A stretch of DNA of 64,000 nt from Prauserella endophytica (GTDB lineage Bacteria; Actinomycetota; Actinomycetes; Mycobacteriales; Pseudonocardiaceae), in the NCBI RefSeq assembly GCF_005146945.1, contig NZ_SWMS01000032.1, positions 1 through 64,000 of the forward strand. Direction: 5' to 3'. This document shows, piece by piece, positions 34,827-44,064 of the stretch. Numbering within the stretch: the stretch's first letter is position 1; the number at the start of each line of letters is the position of its first letter. The position numbers were made by a program, and so were the translations under genes. The notes under the pieces are model-generated. The model searched no databases. It saw only the letters and a list, made by a program, of their open reading frames with translations, and was not told where the DNA came from.

Positions 34827-36089
34827 GTGATGGACGAGTACCTGCGGGGAATCGCCGACGACTTCCTGCGGTACTGGCCCGTGTACTGCTCCATCCCGGT
34901 GGTCGCCGCGCTCATCGGCTACGTGACCAAGCTCGTCGCGATCCGCATGATGTTCCAGCCGCTGAACTTCACCGGGCTGCGGCTGCGTGGCAAGCCGTTC
35001 CTCGGCTGGCAGGGCATCGTCCCAAAGCGCGCAGCTCGAATGGCGAGCATCGCGTGCGACACGATGACCCAGCAGCTGGTCACGCCGCGCGAGGTCGTGG
35101 AGCGGCTCGACCCCGAGCGCATCGCGAAGGAGATCGAGCGGCCGCTGCTCGCCGCCACCGAGGAGATCGTCACCGACATCGCGGCCGAGTACCAGCCGGG
35201 GCTCTGGGACGCGCTGCCCGAACGCGTGCGCAAGCTCGTGGTCAGGCGGGTGCAGGCCGAGGCGCCGAAGATGGTCGCCTCGGTCATGGAGGCGATCAAG
35301 AACGACGTCGACTCCGTGTTCGACCTCAAGGACATGGTCGTGACGAGCCTTGTAAAGGACAAGGCGCTGCTCAACCGCATCTTCCAGGAGGCGGGGCACA
35401 AGGAGTTCCGGTTCATCGCGCGTTCCGGACTGCTCTTCGGCGGCCTGATCGGCATCGTGCAGATGGTCGTGTGGCTCGTGTTCCGGATCCCGCTCATCAT
35501 GCCGCTGTTCGGCCTGTTCATCGGCTGGTTCACCGACTGGCTCGCCCTCAAGATGATCTTCCGGCCGAAGGAGCCGACCCGCTACCTCGGGCTGTTCGAA
35601 TGGCAGGGCCTGTTCATCAAACGGCGCGCCGAGGTCTCCGAGGCCTACGCCGCGCTCATCGCCAGGGAGATCATCACCCCGCACAACGTGATCGAGGCCG
35701 TGCTGCGCGGCCCGTTCTCGGACAAGGTGGTCACGTTGATCCAGCGGCAGGTCGACGCGGAGCTGGCGAAGCAGGCGAGCTTCGCGAAGCCGCTCGTGGT
35801 CATGGCCATCGGCAGCAGGCGCTATCAGGAGATGAAGGAGCGGATCGCCGATCAGGTGATGGCTCGGCTGCCGGAGACGCTGCACTACATCGAGGACTAC
35901 GCCGAGGACGCCATGGACATCCGCAACACGCTGGTGACCAAGATGAAGCAGCTCGACGCCGACGAGTTCGAGGGCCTGCTGCGGCCGGCGTTCCAGCAGG
36001 ACGAGTGGATCCTCATCCTCACCGGAGCGCTGCTGGGCGCGGCGTGCGGTGAGCTGCAGGTGCAGCTCGTGCTGCAGCTGACGACGTAG
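34827..36089 (+). CDS. DUF445-family membrane protein
   Basis: 420 residues. N-terminal helix (YCSIPVVAALIGYVTKLVAI) followed by the family motif TKLVAIRMMFQPLNF; a second copy, WFTDWLALKMIFRPKEPT, follows the paired helices at ~205-245; a C-terminal hydrophobic end. The duplicated motif plus two membrane regions define DUF445. Role unknown. GTG at 34827 or the adjacent ATG at 34830 may start it. Ends directly against the convergent hydrolase gene. Confidence 0.88.
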   Translation: MMDEYLRGIADDFLRYWPVYCSIPVVAALIGYVTKLVAIRMMFQPLNFTGLRLRGKPFLGWQGIVPKRAARMASIACDTMTQQLVTPREVVERLDPERIAKEIERPLLAATEEIVTDIAAEYQPGLWDALPERVRKLVVRRVQAEAPKMVASVMEAIKNDVDSVFDLKDMVVTSLVKDKALLNRIFQEAGHKEFRFIARSGLLFGGLIGIVQMVVWLVFRIPLIMPLFGLFIGWFTDWLALKMIFRPKEPTRYLGLFEWQGLFIKRRAEVSEAYAALIAREIITPHNVIEAVLRGPFSDKVVTLIQRQVDAELAKQASFAKPLVVMAIGSRRYQEMKERIADQVMARLPETLHYIEDYAEDAMDIRNTLVTKMKQLDADEFEGLLRPAFQQDEWILILTGALLGAACGELQVQLVLQLTT

Positions 36090-37448
36090 TCAGACCCCGC
36101 AAAGCCAGTCGAGCACCACGGCCGCCGTCCACGATTGGTTGGTGCTGCCGAGCGGCTTGCCGGTGAACGGCTCGTAGTACTCGCCGAACGAGCCGTCGGA
36201 GACCAGGTGCACGCCCTGTGCCCGGAACTCGCTCGCGTGGCGAGGCCAGTTGCGCTGCTCGAAAGCCCAGCCGAAGAGCCACGTGACCACCGGCCACTGC
36301 GGACCGCGCCAGTAGCGCTTCGCGTCGAAGTCCGGCGACGACGGCGAAACCGACGGCGGCACAGCGGCCAGCAGGTCGGGGTGCCCCGACCACGCGGGGC
36401 TGTCCAGCGTGGACATCAGGCGAGACTCGACGTCGGCGGGCAGGCCGCCGCACAGCAGCGGCGAGAACCCGGCGATGGTCTCGGCCGAGAGCCAGCGCCC
36501 ACTGCGGATGTCGCGGTCCCGTGCCATGCCGGTCTCGGGGTGCGCGCTCAGCGCCACGGCGGCCCGGGCCCGCGCCGCCCACATCCGCAGCTCGGCGATC
36601 TCTTCCGCGTTCTGGTCCAATTCCTCGCCGAGGCCGGCGAGTGTGTCACATGCCAGCGCGAACACGGCCGTGACGAACACGTCGCCGACGAGGAAGCCAG
36701 AGGTCTCCACGACCCGGTCGGGGTGGTAGTCGGCGCGCCGCATCTGCTCGATCAGCCACAGGTAGCGGTCGTACTCGTCGTCGCTCGGCCGCTCGCCGGG
36801 GTCGTCCACCTGCAGCAGGTCGAGCCGCATGTAGGGCGGCAGGTCGGGGCCGGGCAGCACCGCGGCGTACGGCTCGTCCCAGCGCGGTGAGTTGTCCATT
36901 CCAGACTCCCAGCCGTGCACGATCGCGACGAGCCCGCTGGCGTCCGGCATCCGGTGCCGCACGATCCAGCGGTGCCAGCGGTAGAGCGAGGACCACGCCC
37001 GCTCGGCGAACGCCTCGGCCTCCTCGGCGTCGTCCTGCGAGGTCTTCCGCGCGATCTCGACGATGCGCCGCACGGCGATCGCATGTACAGGAGGCTGGCA
37101 GATCCCGGAGGTACGCACGCCGTGCGGGCGCTGCGGCGCCGCGTCGGTGCCCCAGCGGTCGGGTCCGGGGAAGTAGTCGGTGTCCTGGGTGAACACGATG
37201 TGCGGGATCATCCCGTCGCGCCATTGCGCCGCCAGCAGCGTGTCCAGCTCGGCGACCGCGCGGCGCACGTCGAGGTAGGCCAGGCCCATCGAGATGAACG
37301 CCGCGTCCCAGCTCCACATGTGCGGGTACAGCTTGGGGGAGGCGGTGACCAGGCTGCCGGTGTCGTTGTCGCGCAGCACGAGCGCGGCCCTCGCGGCCAG
37401 GCTCGCGGGGTGGAAGTGGACGGCGCGGTGGCCCGCGGCGGTGATCAC
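36090..37448 (-). CDS. GH63 glucosylglycerate/mannosylglycerate hydrolase
   Basis: 452 residues of the (alpha/alpha)6-barrel GH63 group. Catalytic acid Asp lies in GWESGMDNSPRWD and the base Glu in FGEYYEPFTG; other landmarks are MWSWDAAF and YWRGPQWPVVTWL. Closest to mycobacterial glucosylglycerate hydrolase (GgH) and thermophilic mannosylglycerate hydrolase, which release glycerate and hexose from compatible solutes. The GTG start overlaps the stop of the ABC ATPase, so imported glycosides are probably its substrates. Confidence 0.85.
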   Translation of the reverse strand: MITAAGHRAVHFHPASLAARAALVLRDNDTGSLVTASPKLYPHMWSWDAAFISMGLAYLDVRRAVAELDTLLAAQWRDGMIPHIVFTQDTDYFPGPDRWGTDAAPQRPHGVRTSGICQPPVHAIAVRRIVEIARKTSQDDAEEAEAFAERAWSSLYRWHRWIVRHRMPDASGLVAIVHGWESGMDNSPRWDEPYAAVLPGPDLPPYMRLDLLQVDDPGERPSDDEYDRYLWLIEQMRRADYHPDRVVETSGFLVGDVFVTAVFALACDTLAGLGEELDQNAEEIAELRMWAARARAAVALSAHPETGMARDRDIRSGRWLSAETIAGFSPLLCGGLPADVESRLMSTLDSPAWSGHPDLLAAVPPSVSPSSPDFDAKRYWRGPQWPVVTWLFGWAFEQRNWPRHASEFRAQGVHLVSDGSFGEYYEPFTGKPLGSTNQSWTAAVVLDWLCGV

Positions 37449-38521
37449 CGGACCTCCAGGAGCAGACTCGTTTCGGGGTCGTACCAGCGGCACGCTTCGG
37501 GCGGGATGCGCAGGCTCAGGCTCCCGCCGGGCTCGGCGCGGAACGTCGGCGGCGCCTGCACCTTCACCGGCTGGCCGCAGATCTCCGTGGTCAGCAACGC
37601 CGAGGAGCCGAGCGGTTCCAGCACCTGCAGCTCGCCCTGCAACGCGCCGTCGCCGCCCGCGACCTCGATGGCCTCCGGTCGCACGCCGAGCTTCAGGGTC
37701 CGGCCGGCGAAGGTCGACAGCGCGTGCGGCACGGCGAGCGACTGCCCGCCGAGATCGAGCTTGGAGCCGTCCCGTTCGACCGTGCCGGTCAGGAAGTTCA
37801 TCGGCGGGCTGCCGAGGAAGCCGCCGACGAACTCGTTCGCGGGGTCGTCGTAGACCGCGGTCGGCGCGTCGCACTGGGCGATCCTGCCCTCGCGCATCAC
37901 CGCGACGCGGTCGCCCAGCGACAGCGCCTCGACCTGGTCGTGGGTGACGTAGAGCGTGGTGGTGCCGAGCTCGCCGACGAGCTTCTTCAGCTCGGCGCGG
38001 AAGGACAGCCGCAGCAGCGCGTCCAGGTTGGACAGCGGCTCGTCCATGAGCAGCACGTCCGCGTCCATCACGATCGCACGGGCAACCGCGACGCGCTGCC
38101 GCTGTCCCCCGGAGAGCTTGGCGGGGTAGCGGTCGAGGTAGGGGCTCAGCTGCAGCAGATCGGCGGCCCACTCGACCTTGCGGCGCACCTCGGCGGCGGG
38201 TGTGCCACGCACGCGCAGCCCGAAGCCGATGTTCTCGGCGACGTTCTTGTTGGGGAACACGGCGTAGGACTGGAACACCATCGAGAGGTTGCGCCGCCTC
38301 GGCTCCAGGTAGGTGACGTCCTGGTCGCCGATGACGATCTGGCCCGAGTCCGGCAGCTCCAGCCCGGCGACCATCCGCAGCAGAGTCGTCTTGCCGCAGC
38401 CGGAAGGGCCCAGCAGCACCATGAACTCACCGTCGGCGACCTCCAGCGAGACCTCGTCGGTCGCGCGCACCGTCGCCCCCGCGTAGGTCTTGACCAGGTC
38501 CCGCAGGACGACCTCAGCCAT
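37445..38521 (-). CDS. Sugar ABC transporter ATPase (MsmK/UgpC type)
   Basis: 358 residues. Walker A GPSGCGKTTLLRM, signature LSGGQRQRVAVARAI, Walker B VLLMDEPLSNLD, H-loop TLYVTHDQ. A C-terminal TOBE/MalK-type regulatory domain (GVRPEAIEV, DPETSLLLEV) is present. Energises the two permeases upstream; coupled to the hydrolase downstream. Confidence 0.94.
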   Translation of the reverse strand: MAEVVLRDLVKTYAGATVRATDEVSLEVADGEFMVLLGPSGCGKTTLLRMVAGLELPDSGQIVIGDQDVTYLEPRRRNLSMVFQSYAVFPNKNVAENIGFGLRVRGTPAAEVRRKVEWAADLLQLSPYLDRYPAKLSGGQRQRVAVARAIVMDADVLLMDEPLSNLDALLRLSFRAELKKLVGELGTTTLYVTHDQVEALSLGDRVAVMREGRIAQCDAPTAVYDDPANEFVGGFLGSPPMNFLTGTVERDGSKLDLGGQSLAVPHALSTFAGRTLKLGVRPEAIEVAGGDGALQGELQVLEPLGSSALLTTEICGQPVKVQAPPTFRAEPGGSLSLRIPPEACRWYDPETSLLLEVR

Positions 38522-38533
38522 GGTCGGTCTCCC

Positions 38534-39412
38534 TCATCGCAGCGTCGTTCCCCACATGTTCACGAGATAGCGCCGCATCACGGCGATGAACACCAGTGCG
38601 GGCAGGATCAGGGCGAAGCCGCCCGCGAAGCGGTAGGCGGTCGAGGCCTCATCGAGTGCGGTGAGCACCTGCGCGGGCAGGGTGCGGTGGCTGAGCGTCA
38701 CCACGGTCGCGCCGAGGATCTCGTTCCAGGACAGGACGAACGTGAAGATCGACGAGGCCGCGAGACCCGGGAGCGCGAGCGGCACCACGACCTTGCGGGC
38801 GGCCTGCCAGCGCGTGCACCCGAAGACCTGCGCGGCCTCCTCGAGGTCGGTCGGCACCGCCACGAAGATGCTCGCCGTGATCAGGACGGTGGTCGGCAGC
38901 GCGAGCGTGGTGTGGACCAGCGTCACGGCGAACACCGTGTCGTAGACGTCGAGCCGCAGGAACATCGTCGCGAGCGGCACCGAGAGCACCACGATCGGCA
39001 GCGCCCGCACCAGAAGGATGAACACCTGGTAGGAGTTCTTGCCCCGGAAGGCGTGGCGGGCGAGCGCGTAACCCGCCGGTGCGCCGACCACGAGCGACCA
39101 GAACACCGTGTAGACGCCGACGAGCACGGAGTTGCCCAGCGCCGGAATGGTGCCGGTCGCCTCGAAGAACGCCAGGAGCGTCTCGAAGGAGTACTCGCTG
39201 GGCAGGAACGGCTTCGGGAACTCGGCGAGCGCATCCCGGGAGGAAATCGCCGAAAGCCCGATCAGCACGATCGGCAACGCCATGAACAACGTCACCGCGA
39301 TGCAGGCGGCCTGCACCCACGCCGCCTGCCTGCGCCGCCGCTTCAATGGTGCCGTGTCGACAGGCGGCAGGGTCCGCCCGGCGGCCTCGGCCGGGCGCGT
39401 CTCCGTGCTCAT
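38534..39412 (-). CDS. Carbohydrate ABC transporter permease (MalG type)
   Basis: 292 residues with six membrane helices and the EAA loop (EEAAQVFGCTRWQAARKVVVP) that docks on the ATPase. ATG 39412 overlaps the upstream permease stop (ATGA). Confidence 0.92.
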   Translation of the reverse strand: MSTETRPAEAAGRTLPPVDTAPLKRRRRQAAWVQAACIAVTLFMALPIVLIGLSAISSRDALAEFPKPFLPSEYSFETLLAFFEATGTIPALGNSVLVGVYTVFWSLVVGAPAGYALARHAFRGKNSYQVFILLVRALPIVVLSVPLATMFLRLDVYDTVFAVTLVHTTLALPTTVLITASIFVAVPTDLEEAAQVFGCTRWQAARKVVVPLALPGLAASSIFTFVLSWNEILGATVVTLSHRTLPAQVLTALDEASTAYRFAGGFALILPALVFIAVMRRYLVNMWGTTLR

Positions 39413-40248
39413 CGCGCCCCCTCCGGCTGGCGGACCGTGCGCAGGTACAGCACCGCGGTGCCCAGCGAGATCACCAGCACCACGAGTGCGACCGCGCTCG
39501 CGACCGCGGGGTTCTGCAACACCACGTACCACTCGTAGGTCTCGCCGACGAGCAGCGGGAAGTCGCGTCCGGTGAGTGCCTGCGCGACGGCGAAGGCCTG
39601 CAACGCGAGGATCGTGCGCAGGATCAGGGCCACCTGAAGGCTCGGGCCGAGCAGTGGCAGGGTGACGTGCCGCAGCCGCTGCCAGAAAGTCGCGCCGAAG
39701 ACCTGCGCGGCCTCGTCGTACTCGCGCGGGATCATCTGCACGCCTGCGACCACGATCACGAACACCAGCGACGTGGCCCGCCACAGTTCCGCGATCACGA
39801 CGGTGAGCAGCATCGTGGCGGTGTTCTCGTAGTTCAGCCACTGCACGCCGTTCTCGGACAGCCCGAGCGAGACCAGCAGCGAGTTCAGGTAGCCCCGGTT
39901 GTCGAAGATGGACAACCACACGAGACCCGCGGCCAGCTCCGAGATCGCCAGCGGAACGCACCACAGGTAGAAGTGCCCGCTCGCGAACCGTGGCCGCGCC
40001 TGCATCAGCAGCGCCATGCCGACGGCGAGCACCACCTGAACGGGCACCACGATGACGATGAGCAGCAGCGTGTTACGCAGCGCGCGCAGGAAGTACGGGT
40101 CACCGAAGAGGCGTTCCCAGTGCGCGAGGGTGAAGCCGTCGGCGCCGGTGAACGCCGAGAGAACGCCCTGCACGAGCGGCCAGCCGAACAGCGCCACCAT
40201 GAGCACGATCGACGGCAGCAGCAGCAACCACGGCGAGCGCAGGCGCAC
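39409..40248 (-). CDS. Carbohydrate ABC transporter permease (MalF type)
   Basis: 279 residues, about six membrane helices, EAA loop DEAAQVFGATFWQRLRHVTLP. The GTG start at 40248 directly abuts the TAG of the binding-protein gene, so it is tightly coupled. Confidence 0.92.
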   Translation of the reverse strand: MRLRSPWLLLLPSIVLMVALFGWPLVQGVLSAFTGADGFTLAHWERLFGDPYFLRALRNTLLLIVIVVPVQVVLAVGMALLMQARPRFASGHFYLWCVPLAISELAAGLVWLSIFDNRGYLNSLLVSLGLSENGVQWLNYENTATMLLTVVIAELWRATSLVFVIVVAGVQMIPREYDEAAQVFGATFWQRLRHVTLPLLGPSLQVALILRTILALQAFAVAQALTGRDFPLLVGETYEWYVVLQNPAVASAVALVVLVISLGTAVLYLRTVRQPEGAR

Positions 40249-41559
40249 CTACATCACCTCGCAGCGCTCGGCGGCGGGGTCGGGGGCCCAGCACGGCACC
40301 TTCAGGTCGTCGAGGATGCCCTGCAGCACCCGTGCCTGGCCGTCCAAGGTGGACCGGATGTCGGCGCGGTCGAGCACGATGGACCGAAAGGTGTCCTGGA
40401 AGACCTTGCTCACCTCGCCCTCTCTGGTGCCGAGCCCGACCGGGGGCAGGGACAGGATGCTGTCGGCGGCCTCTTGCTGTCGCTTCACGGCCTCGGCCTC
40501 CAGCTTGATCGCGGGAGGCAGGTCCTCCGGGATCTCGGCCGCCACGGCGGGGAAGAAGCTGTTGGAGCGCAGCAGCTCCACCTGTGTGTGCGGTTTGCTC
40601 AGCTCGTCGATCGTGCGCCGGGCCAGGTCGGGGTCGGTGCTGTCCTTCGGGATGGCGAGCCCGGCGACCACGGCCATGTAGCCGAGCCCGTGCGGACCCC
40701 GCGGTGAGGGCAGCATTCGCCAGTTCCGCGGGTCTCGCTCCGGCGCGTCGACCAGGCGGACCACGTGGTCCCACGCCATGCGTACCTCGCCGGTCTCCAG
40801 CGGCTCCTGCATGAAGTCGTACGTTGTGCTCGCCGGGCCGCAGTTGGCCCACAGCTCGCGCAGGTACTCCCACGCCTTGGCGGCCTCGCGCGAGCGGAAC
40901 GTCGTGATCTGGCCGCCGGTGAACGACGGGAGGAGGTAGCCCTGCGTGAACCGGTGGAGCAGCCCTTTCGGGCCCGCGGGCAGGCCGAGCATGGGCCGGT
41001 TGCCGTTGGCGCGCCGCGCGGCGATGGCCCAGTCGAGGAAGTCGTCGTACGTCAGCGCGTTCGCGTCGGCGCCCGCAGGCAGATGCTGGAGCGCGTCGGC
41101 GTGCGCGGCGAGCACGTAGCTCGCGTTGGCCCACGGGATGTACCAGGTTCGGCCGGTGCCCGCCTTGGCGAGTTCGAGGTACTCAGCGGGCCAGCCCCGG
41201 TCGCCGAGTCCGGCGAGCAAGTCGGTGACGTCTTCCAGGTAGCCGTCCGCGAGCGGGGCCAGGTCGCCGTGCAGTCCGCCGAGCAGACCGATCTGCGTTG
41301 AGCCTGCGTCGATCTGGCTGCGGACCTGACCGGCGAACGGCCCGTCCTCGATGGTCACGTAGCTGACTCCCGCGACCGTCTCGCCGAGCAGCGAGCGGAA
41401 CGCCTCGGCTTCGTCGACCGGCCGGAACTGTGTCGACAGGAAGATCATGCCGCCGTTGCCGGTGGTCGCGAATCCGGTGCAGGCGGAGGCGGACAGAGCG
41501 AGCGCGCCGAGACCCGCGGCGCGCAGGAAGGCACGGCGGTCGAGGCCGGTCCCCGGCAT
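40249..41559 (-). CDS. ABC transporter substrate-binding lipoprotein
   Basis: 436 residues. The signal sequence has RRAFLRAAG (Tat-like) and a lipobox LSASAC near residues 22-27, so the protein is expected to be lipid-anchored. The rest fits the family-1 extracellular sugar-binding fold (GSTQIGLLGG, YIPWANASYVLAAHAD, EVRMAWDHV). First gene of the binding protein-permease-permease-ATPase-hydrolase operon; ligand inferred to be glucosylglycerate or a related glycoside. Confidence 0.9.
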   Translation of the reverse strand: MPGTGLDRRAFLRAAGLGALALSASACTGFATTGNGGMIFLSTQFRPVDEAEAFRSLLGETVAGVSYVTIEDGPFAGQVRSQIDAGSTQIGLLGGLHGDLAPLADGYLEDVTDLLAGLGDRGWPAEYLELAKAGTGRTWYIPWANASYVLAAHADALQHLPAGADANALTYDDFLDWAIAARRANGNRPMLGLPAGPKGLLHRFTQGYLLPSFTGGQITTFRSREAAKAWEYLRELWANCGPASTTYDFMQEPLETGEVRMAWDHVVRLVDAPERDPRNWRMLPSPRGPHGLGYMAVVAGLAIPKDSTDPDLARRTIDELSKPHTQVELLRSNSFFPAVAAEIPEDLPPAIKLEAEAVKRQQEAADSILSLPPVGLGTREGEVSKVFQDTFRSIVLDRADIRSTLDGQARVLQGILDDLKVPCWAPDPAAERCEVM

Positions 41560-41574
41560 GTATGCCCTCCCGCG

Positions 41575-41606
41575 ACGTTACGAACTTTTGTCAGGTTGGT
41601 TAACGT
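41575..41606. promoter_or_regulatory. Inverted repeat, candidate ROK operator
   Basis: ACGTTA (41575-41580) and TAACGT (41601-41606) flank an AT-rich centre in the short gap between the divergent transporter operon and ROK regulator. Confidence 0.35.
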
Positions 41607-41631
41607 AAGTTCTCTGAGGGATATTGTCAAC

Positions 41632-42828
41632 GTGCTCGTGACCAAGTCGACGCAGACGAGTCCCACCTCGCCGGGACGCGTTCTCGGCGTCCTGCGCGCA
41701 GAGGGACCGCTGACCCGCCAGGAACTCCAGGAACGGGTCGGCCTGTCGCGGGTGACGATGGTCGAGCGGCTCGACGTGCTGCGCCGCCTCGGTCTCGTCC
41801 GCGCGTCCGGGCACCGCGAATCCAGCGGCGGCAGACGTGCCGAGGTGCTCGAGGTCAACGACACCGGCCGCACCGCGCTCGTCGCCGACCTCGGCCAGAG
41901 CCACGCGACCCTCGCCGTGACAGACCTGCGCGGCACCGTCTTCGCCCGCGACGACCATCGCCTGCCCGTGCGCCACAGTCCGCAGGAGGTGGTGCCGGTG
42001 CTGCTCGACGCCGGCCGCGACCTCCTGAACCGGACGGACAGGGCCGACACCCTGTGCGCCATGGCGCTCTCCGTGCCGGGCCAGATCGACCACGAGCGTG
42101 GCGTCACCGTGGCGCCGCCCACCATGCCCGACTGGAACGGCAAGCCCCTGCGCGAACCGTTCGCCGAAGCGTTCGGCGTGCCGGTGCTGCTCGAGAACGA
42201 CGCCAACGCGCTCGCCCTCGGCGACTACTACGCCATGGGCCGACCGGACTCCGCGCTGATCGGTGTGAAGGTCGGCACCGGGATCGGCGCGGGCGTGGTG
42301 ATCTCCGGCCGCATCCACCGCGGTGAAAGCGGCTCCGCCGGCGAGATCGGCCACATGCGCATCGAGGGCAGTGAGCAGCGGTGCAGCTGCGGCCGCCGAG
42401 GGTGTGTCGCCGCCAGCGCGAGTGGCCAGGCCCTGACCCGCGACCTCCGCTCCACCGGTGTCCGCACCCTGGCCGACGTTGTCCGCAGGGTTGGCGAGGG
42501 TCGTGGCGACGCCGTCCGCGCCGCCGCGGAGGCCGGCCGCCTCGTTGGCACGGTGGTGGCCACGATGGTCACCATCGTCAACCCGCGCTATGTGCGCGTG
42601 GGTGGCGCGATCGGAGTGTTGCCGCCGTTTCTCGAGGCCCTACGGCGCACGGTTGAGGCCAACGCCCATGCGAGTGCGTTGCGCAACCTCGACATCGAAC
42701 CGTCCCAGCTCGGCGAGAACGGCGCCTTCGTCGGCCTCGCCGGTCTCGTGGCCGACGAGATGTTGTCCCCCGCGACGGTCGACGCGATGGTGGCAAACCT
42801 GCCGCCGGCTCAGCCGGAGCGCACGTAG
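41632..42828 (+). CDS. ROK-family transcriptional regulator
   Basis: About 398 residues from GTG 41632, which has GAGGG 11 nt upstream (a second GTG lies at 41638). N-terminal winged helix-turn-helix (LTRQELQERVGLSRVTMVERL) and a C-terminal ROK sugar-kinase fold: DLGQSHATLAV, VPGQIDHERG, GTGIGAGVV, and the zinc motif HMRIEGSEQRCSCGRRGC. ROK regulators sense sugars; the divergent position over the glycoside importer implies it controls that operon. Confidence 0.9.
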   Translation: MLVTKSTQTSPTSPGRVLGVLRAEGPLTRQELQERVGLSRVTMVERLDVLRRLGLVRASGHRESSGGRRAEVLEVNDTGRTALVADLGQSHATLAVTDLRGTVFARDDHRLPVRHSPQEVVPVLLDAGRDLLNRTDRADTLCAMALSVPGQIDHERGVTVAPPTMPDWNGKPLREPFAEAFGVPVLLENDANALALGDYYAMGRPDSALIGVKVGTGIGAGVVISGRIHRGESGSAGEIGHMRIEGSEQRCSCGRRGCVAASASGQALTRDLRSTGVRTLADVVRRVGEGRGDAVRAAAEAGRLVGTVVATMVTIVNPRYVRVGGAIGVLPPFLEALRRTVEANAHASALRNLDIEPSQLGENGAFVGLAGLVADEMLSPATVDAMVANLPPAQPERT

Positions 42829-43496
42829 TCGAGCAACCTCCTCGTCAACTCGTGCGGCCGGGCCAGCGCGGGCAAATGGCCGCCGTCCATTTCGTCGGGC
42901 ACGATCCCCAGTCGCTCCCGGACGACGCGGCGCTGGAAGTCAGCGGGGAACAGCCGGTCGTCGCGGCACAGCAGGAACCTGGTCGGCACGTCCGGCCACG
43001 CGGCCAGCGGCCACGGCTTCTCGAACGGCGTGTCGGACGGGTTCCGCTCGCCCCGTTCGAACGCCTCCGCGGTGACGTCGGCGGGTACGTCATGGAAGAA
43101 CAGCTCGCGAGGATCGAAGTCCACGGTCCTGCCGTCGCGCTCGGCCTGCTCTCGCTGCGCACGTTCCTGACCGGTGGCGGCCCACCATTCGCCAGGCGAC
43201 TCGCCCGGCTTCGGCGTCATCGCCGCGACCAGGACGAGCAGGCTGACCGGCACGCGCTCGCACACCATCGGGGCGACGAAACCCGACATCGACTGCGCCA
43301 CGAGCACGACGTCCTTCCGGTCGCCGATCGCCTCCACCACCACGTCGGCGTACTCCGCCAACCCGGAGGCGTCGTCCGTCCACGGCAGGTCGGGGGTCAG
43401 GACATCGAAGCCCTCCGCGCGCAGCCGCGGGGCCACCAGGTGCCAGTACCACGAGTCAGTGCCCGCGCCGGGCAGCAGCACGAACGTCGCACTCAC
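42810..43496 (-). CDS. Alpha/beta-fold hydrolase
   Basis: 228 residues: LPGAGTDSWYWHLVAP oxyanion loop, nucleophile elbow VAQSMSGFVAP (Ser), acid CRDDRLFP, His in MDGGHLPAL. Resembles small esterase/haloperoxidase-like hydrolases. The GTG overlaps the stop of the upstream PPOX gene. Its 3' end overlaps the convergent ROK gene by 19 nt. Confidence 0.88.
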   Translation of the reverse strand: MSATFVLLPGAGTDSWYWHLVAPRLRAEGFDVLTPDLPWTDDASGLAEYADVVVEAIGDRKDVVLVAQSMSGFVAPMVCERVPVSLLVLVAAMTPKPGESPGEWWAATGQERAQREQAERDGRTVDFDPRELFFHDVPADVTAEAFERGERNPSDTPFEKPWPLAAWPDVPTRFLLCRDDRLFPADFQRRVVRERLGIVPDEMDGGHLPALARPHELTRRLLDYVRSG

Positions 43497-43993
43497 GACA
43501 CACCTCCCAGCACGCCGGGAACGCGGGTCTGGAAGTCCAGGACCCCGACCCAGGTCGGCAAGACGGCGATCCTGGCCATGCGCGTGCCCGGCCGGTCGAC
43601 CTCGGCCAGCGTCGCCGCCGCCTGCTCCTCACCGTAGTAGCGCCGGTGTGCCAGGGCGTACTCCTCGACGACACCGTCCACATCGGTCACCTCGGCTCTG
43701 CCCCTGATCAGCAGAATCTCCGGGGGAACCGTCGCCGTGTCGATGGTGATCGCCACGTCCGGCCGTTCTCGCAGGGCCGCGATCTTGTGTGCGCCCGCGA
43801 ACGTGGACATCACCACCTCGGCACCGTTCCAGTGGAACAGCATCGGCAGCACCCGGGGTGTGCCGTCTCTCGCCGTATAGCCGAGCCGGGCGAGCTCCGT
43901 CGAATGCAGTAACCGCTGGGCGACCGCGCTCTCCAGCAGGGCAACGTCGCCCTGGGGCAGGGTCTCGATCTCGGTGGTTCGCGGTGTGGTCAT
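43493..43993 (-). CDS. Pyridoxamine 5'-phosphate oxidase-like flavin-binding protein
   Basis: 166 residues with a split-barrel PPOX fold (RLGYTARDGTPRVLPMLFHWNG, DVAITIDT, RGRAEVTDVDG). Members bind FMN or F420; the actual reaction is unknown. Operon with the alpha/beta hydrolase. Divergent from an HxlR regulator, which probably controls it. Confidence 0.85.
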   Translation of the reverse strand: MTTPRTTEIETLPQGDVALLESAVAQRLLHSTELARLGYTARDGTPRVLPMLFHWNGAEVVMSTFAGAHKIAALRERPDVAITIDTATVPPEILLIRGRAEVTDVDGVVEEYALAHRRYYGEEQAAATLAEVDRPGTRMARIAVLPTWVGVLDFQTRVPGVLGGVS

Positions 43994-44016
43994 GACGCCT
44001 CCTCTGACTTGTGGTC

Positions 44017-44025
44017 CTAAATTAG
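44017..44025. promoter_or_regulatory. Candidate HxlR operator
   Basis: CTAAATTAG, a 9-bp palindrome in an AT-rich patch between divergent PPOX and hxlR genes. It is short; the exact site is unproven. Confidence 0.35.
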
Positions 44026-44064
44026 CACTAGCCAGTCCTGATTGTGAAGTGTAAGTTCGGAGGC

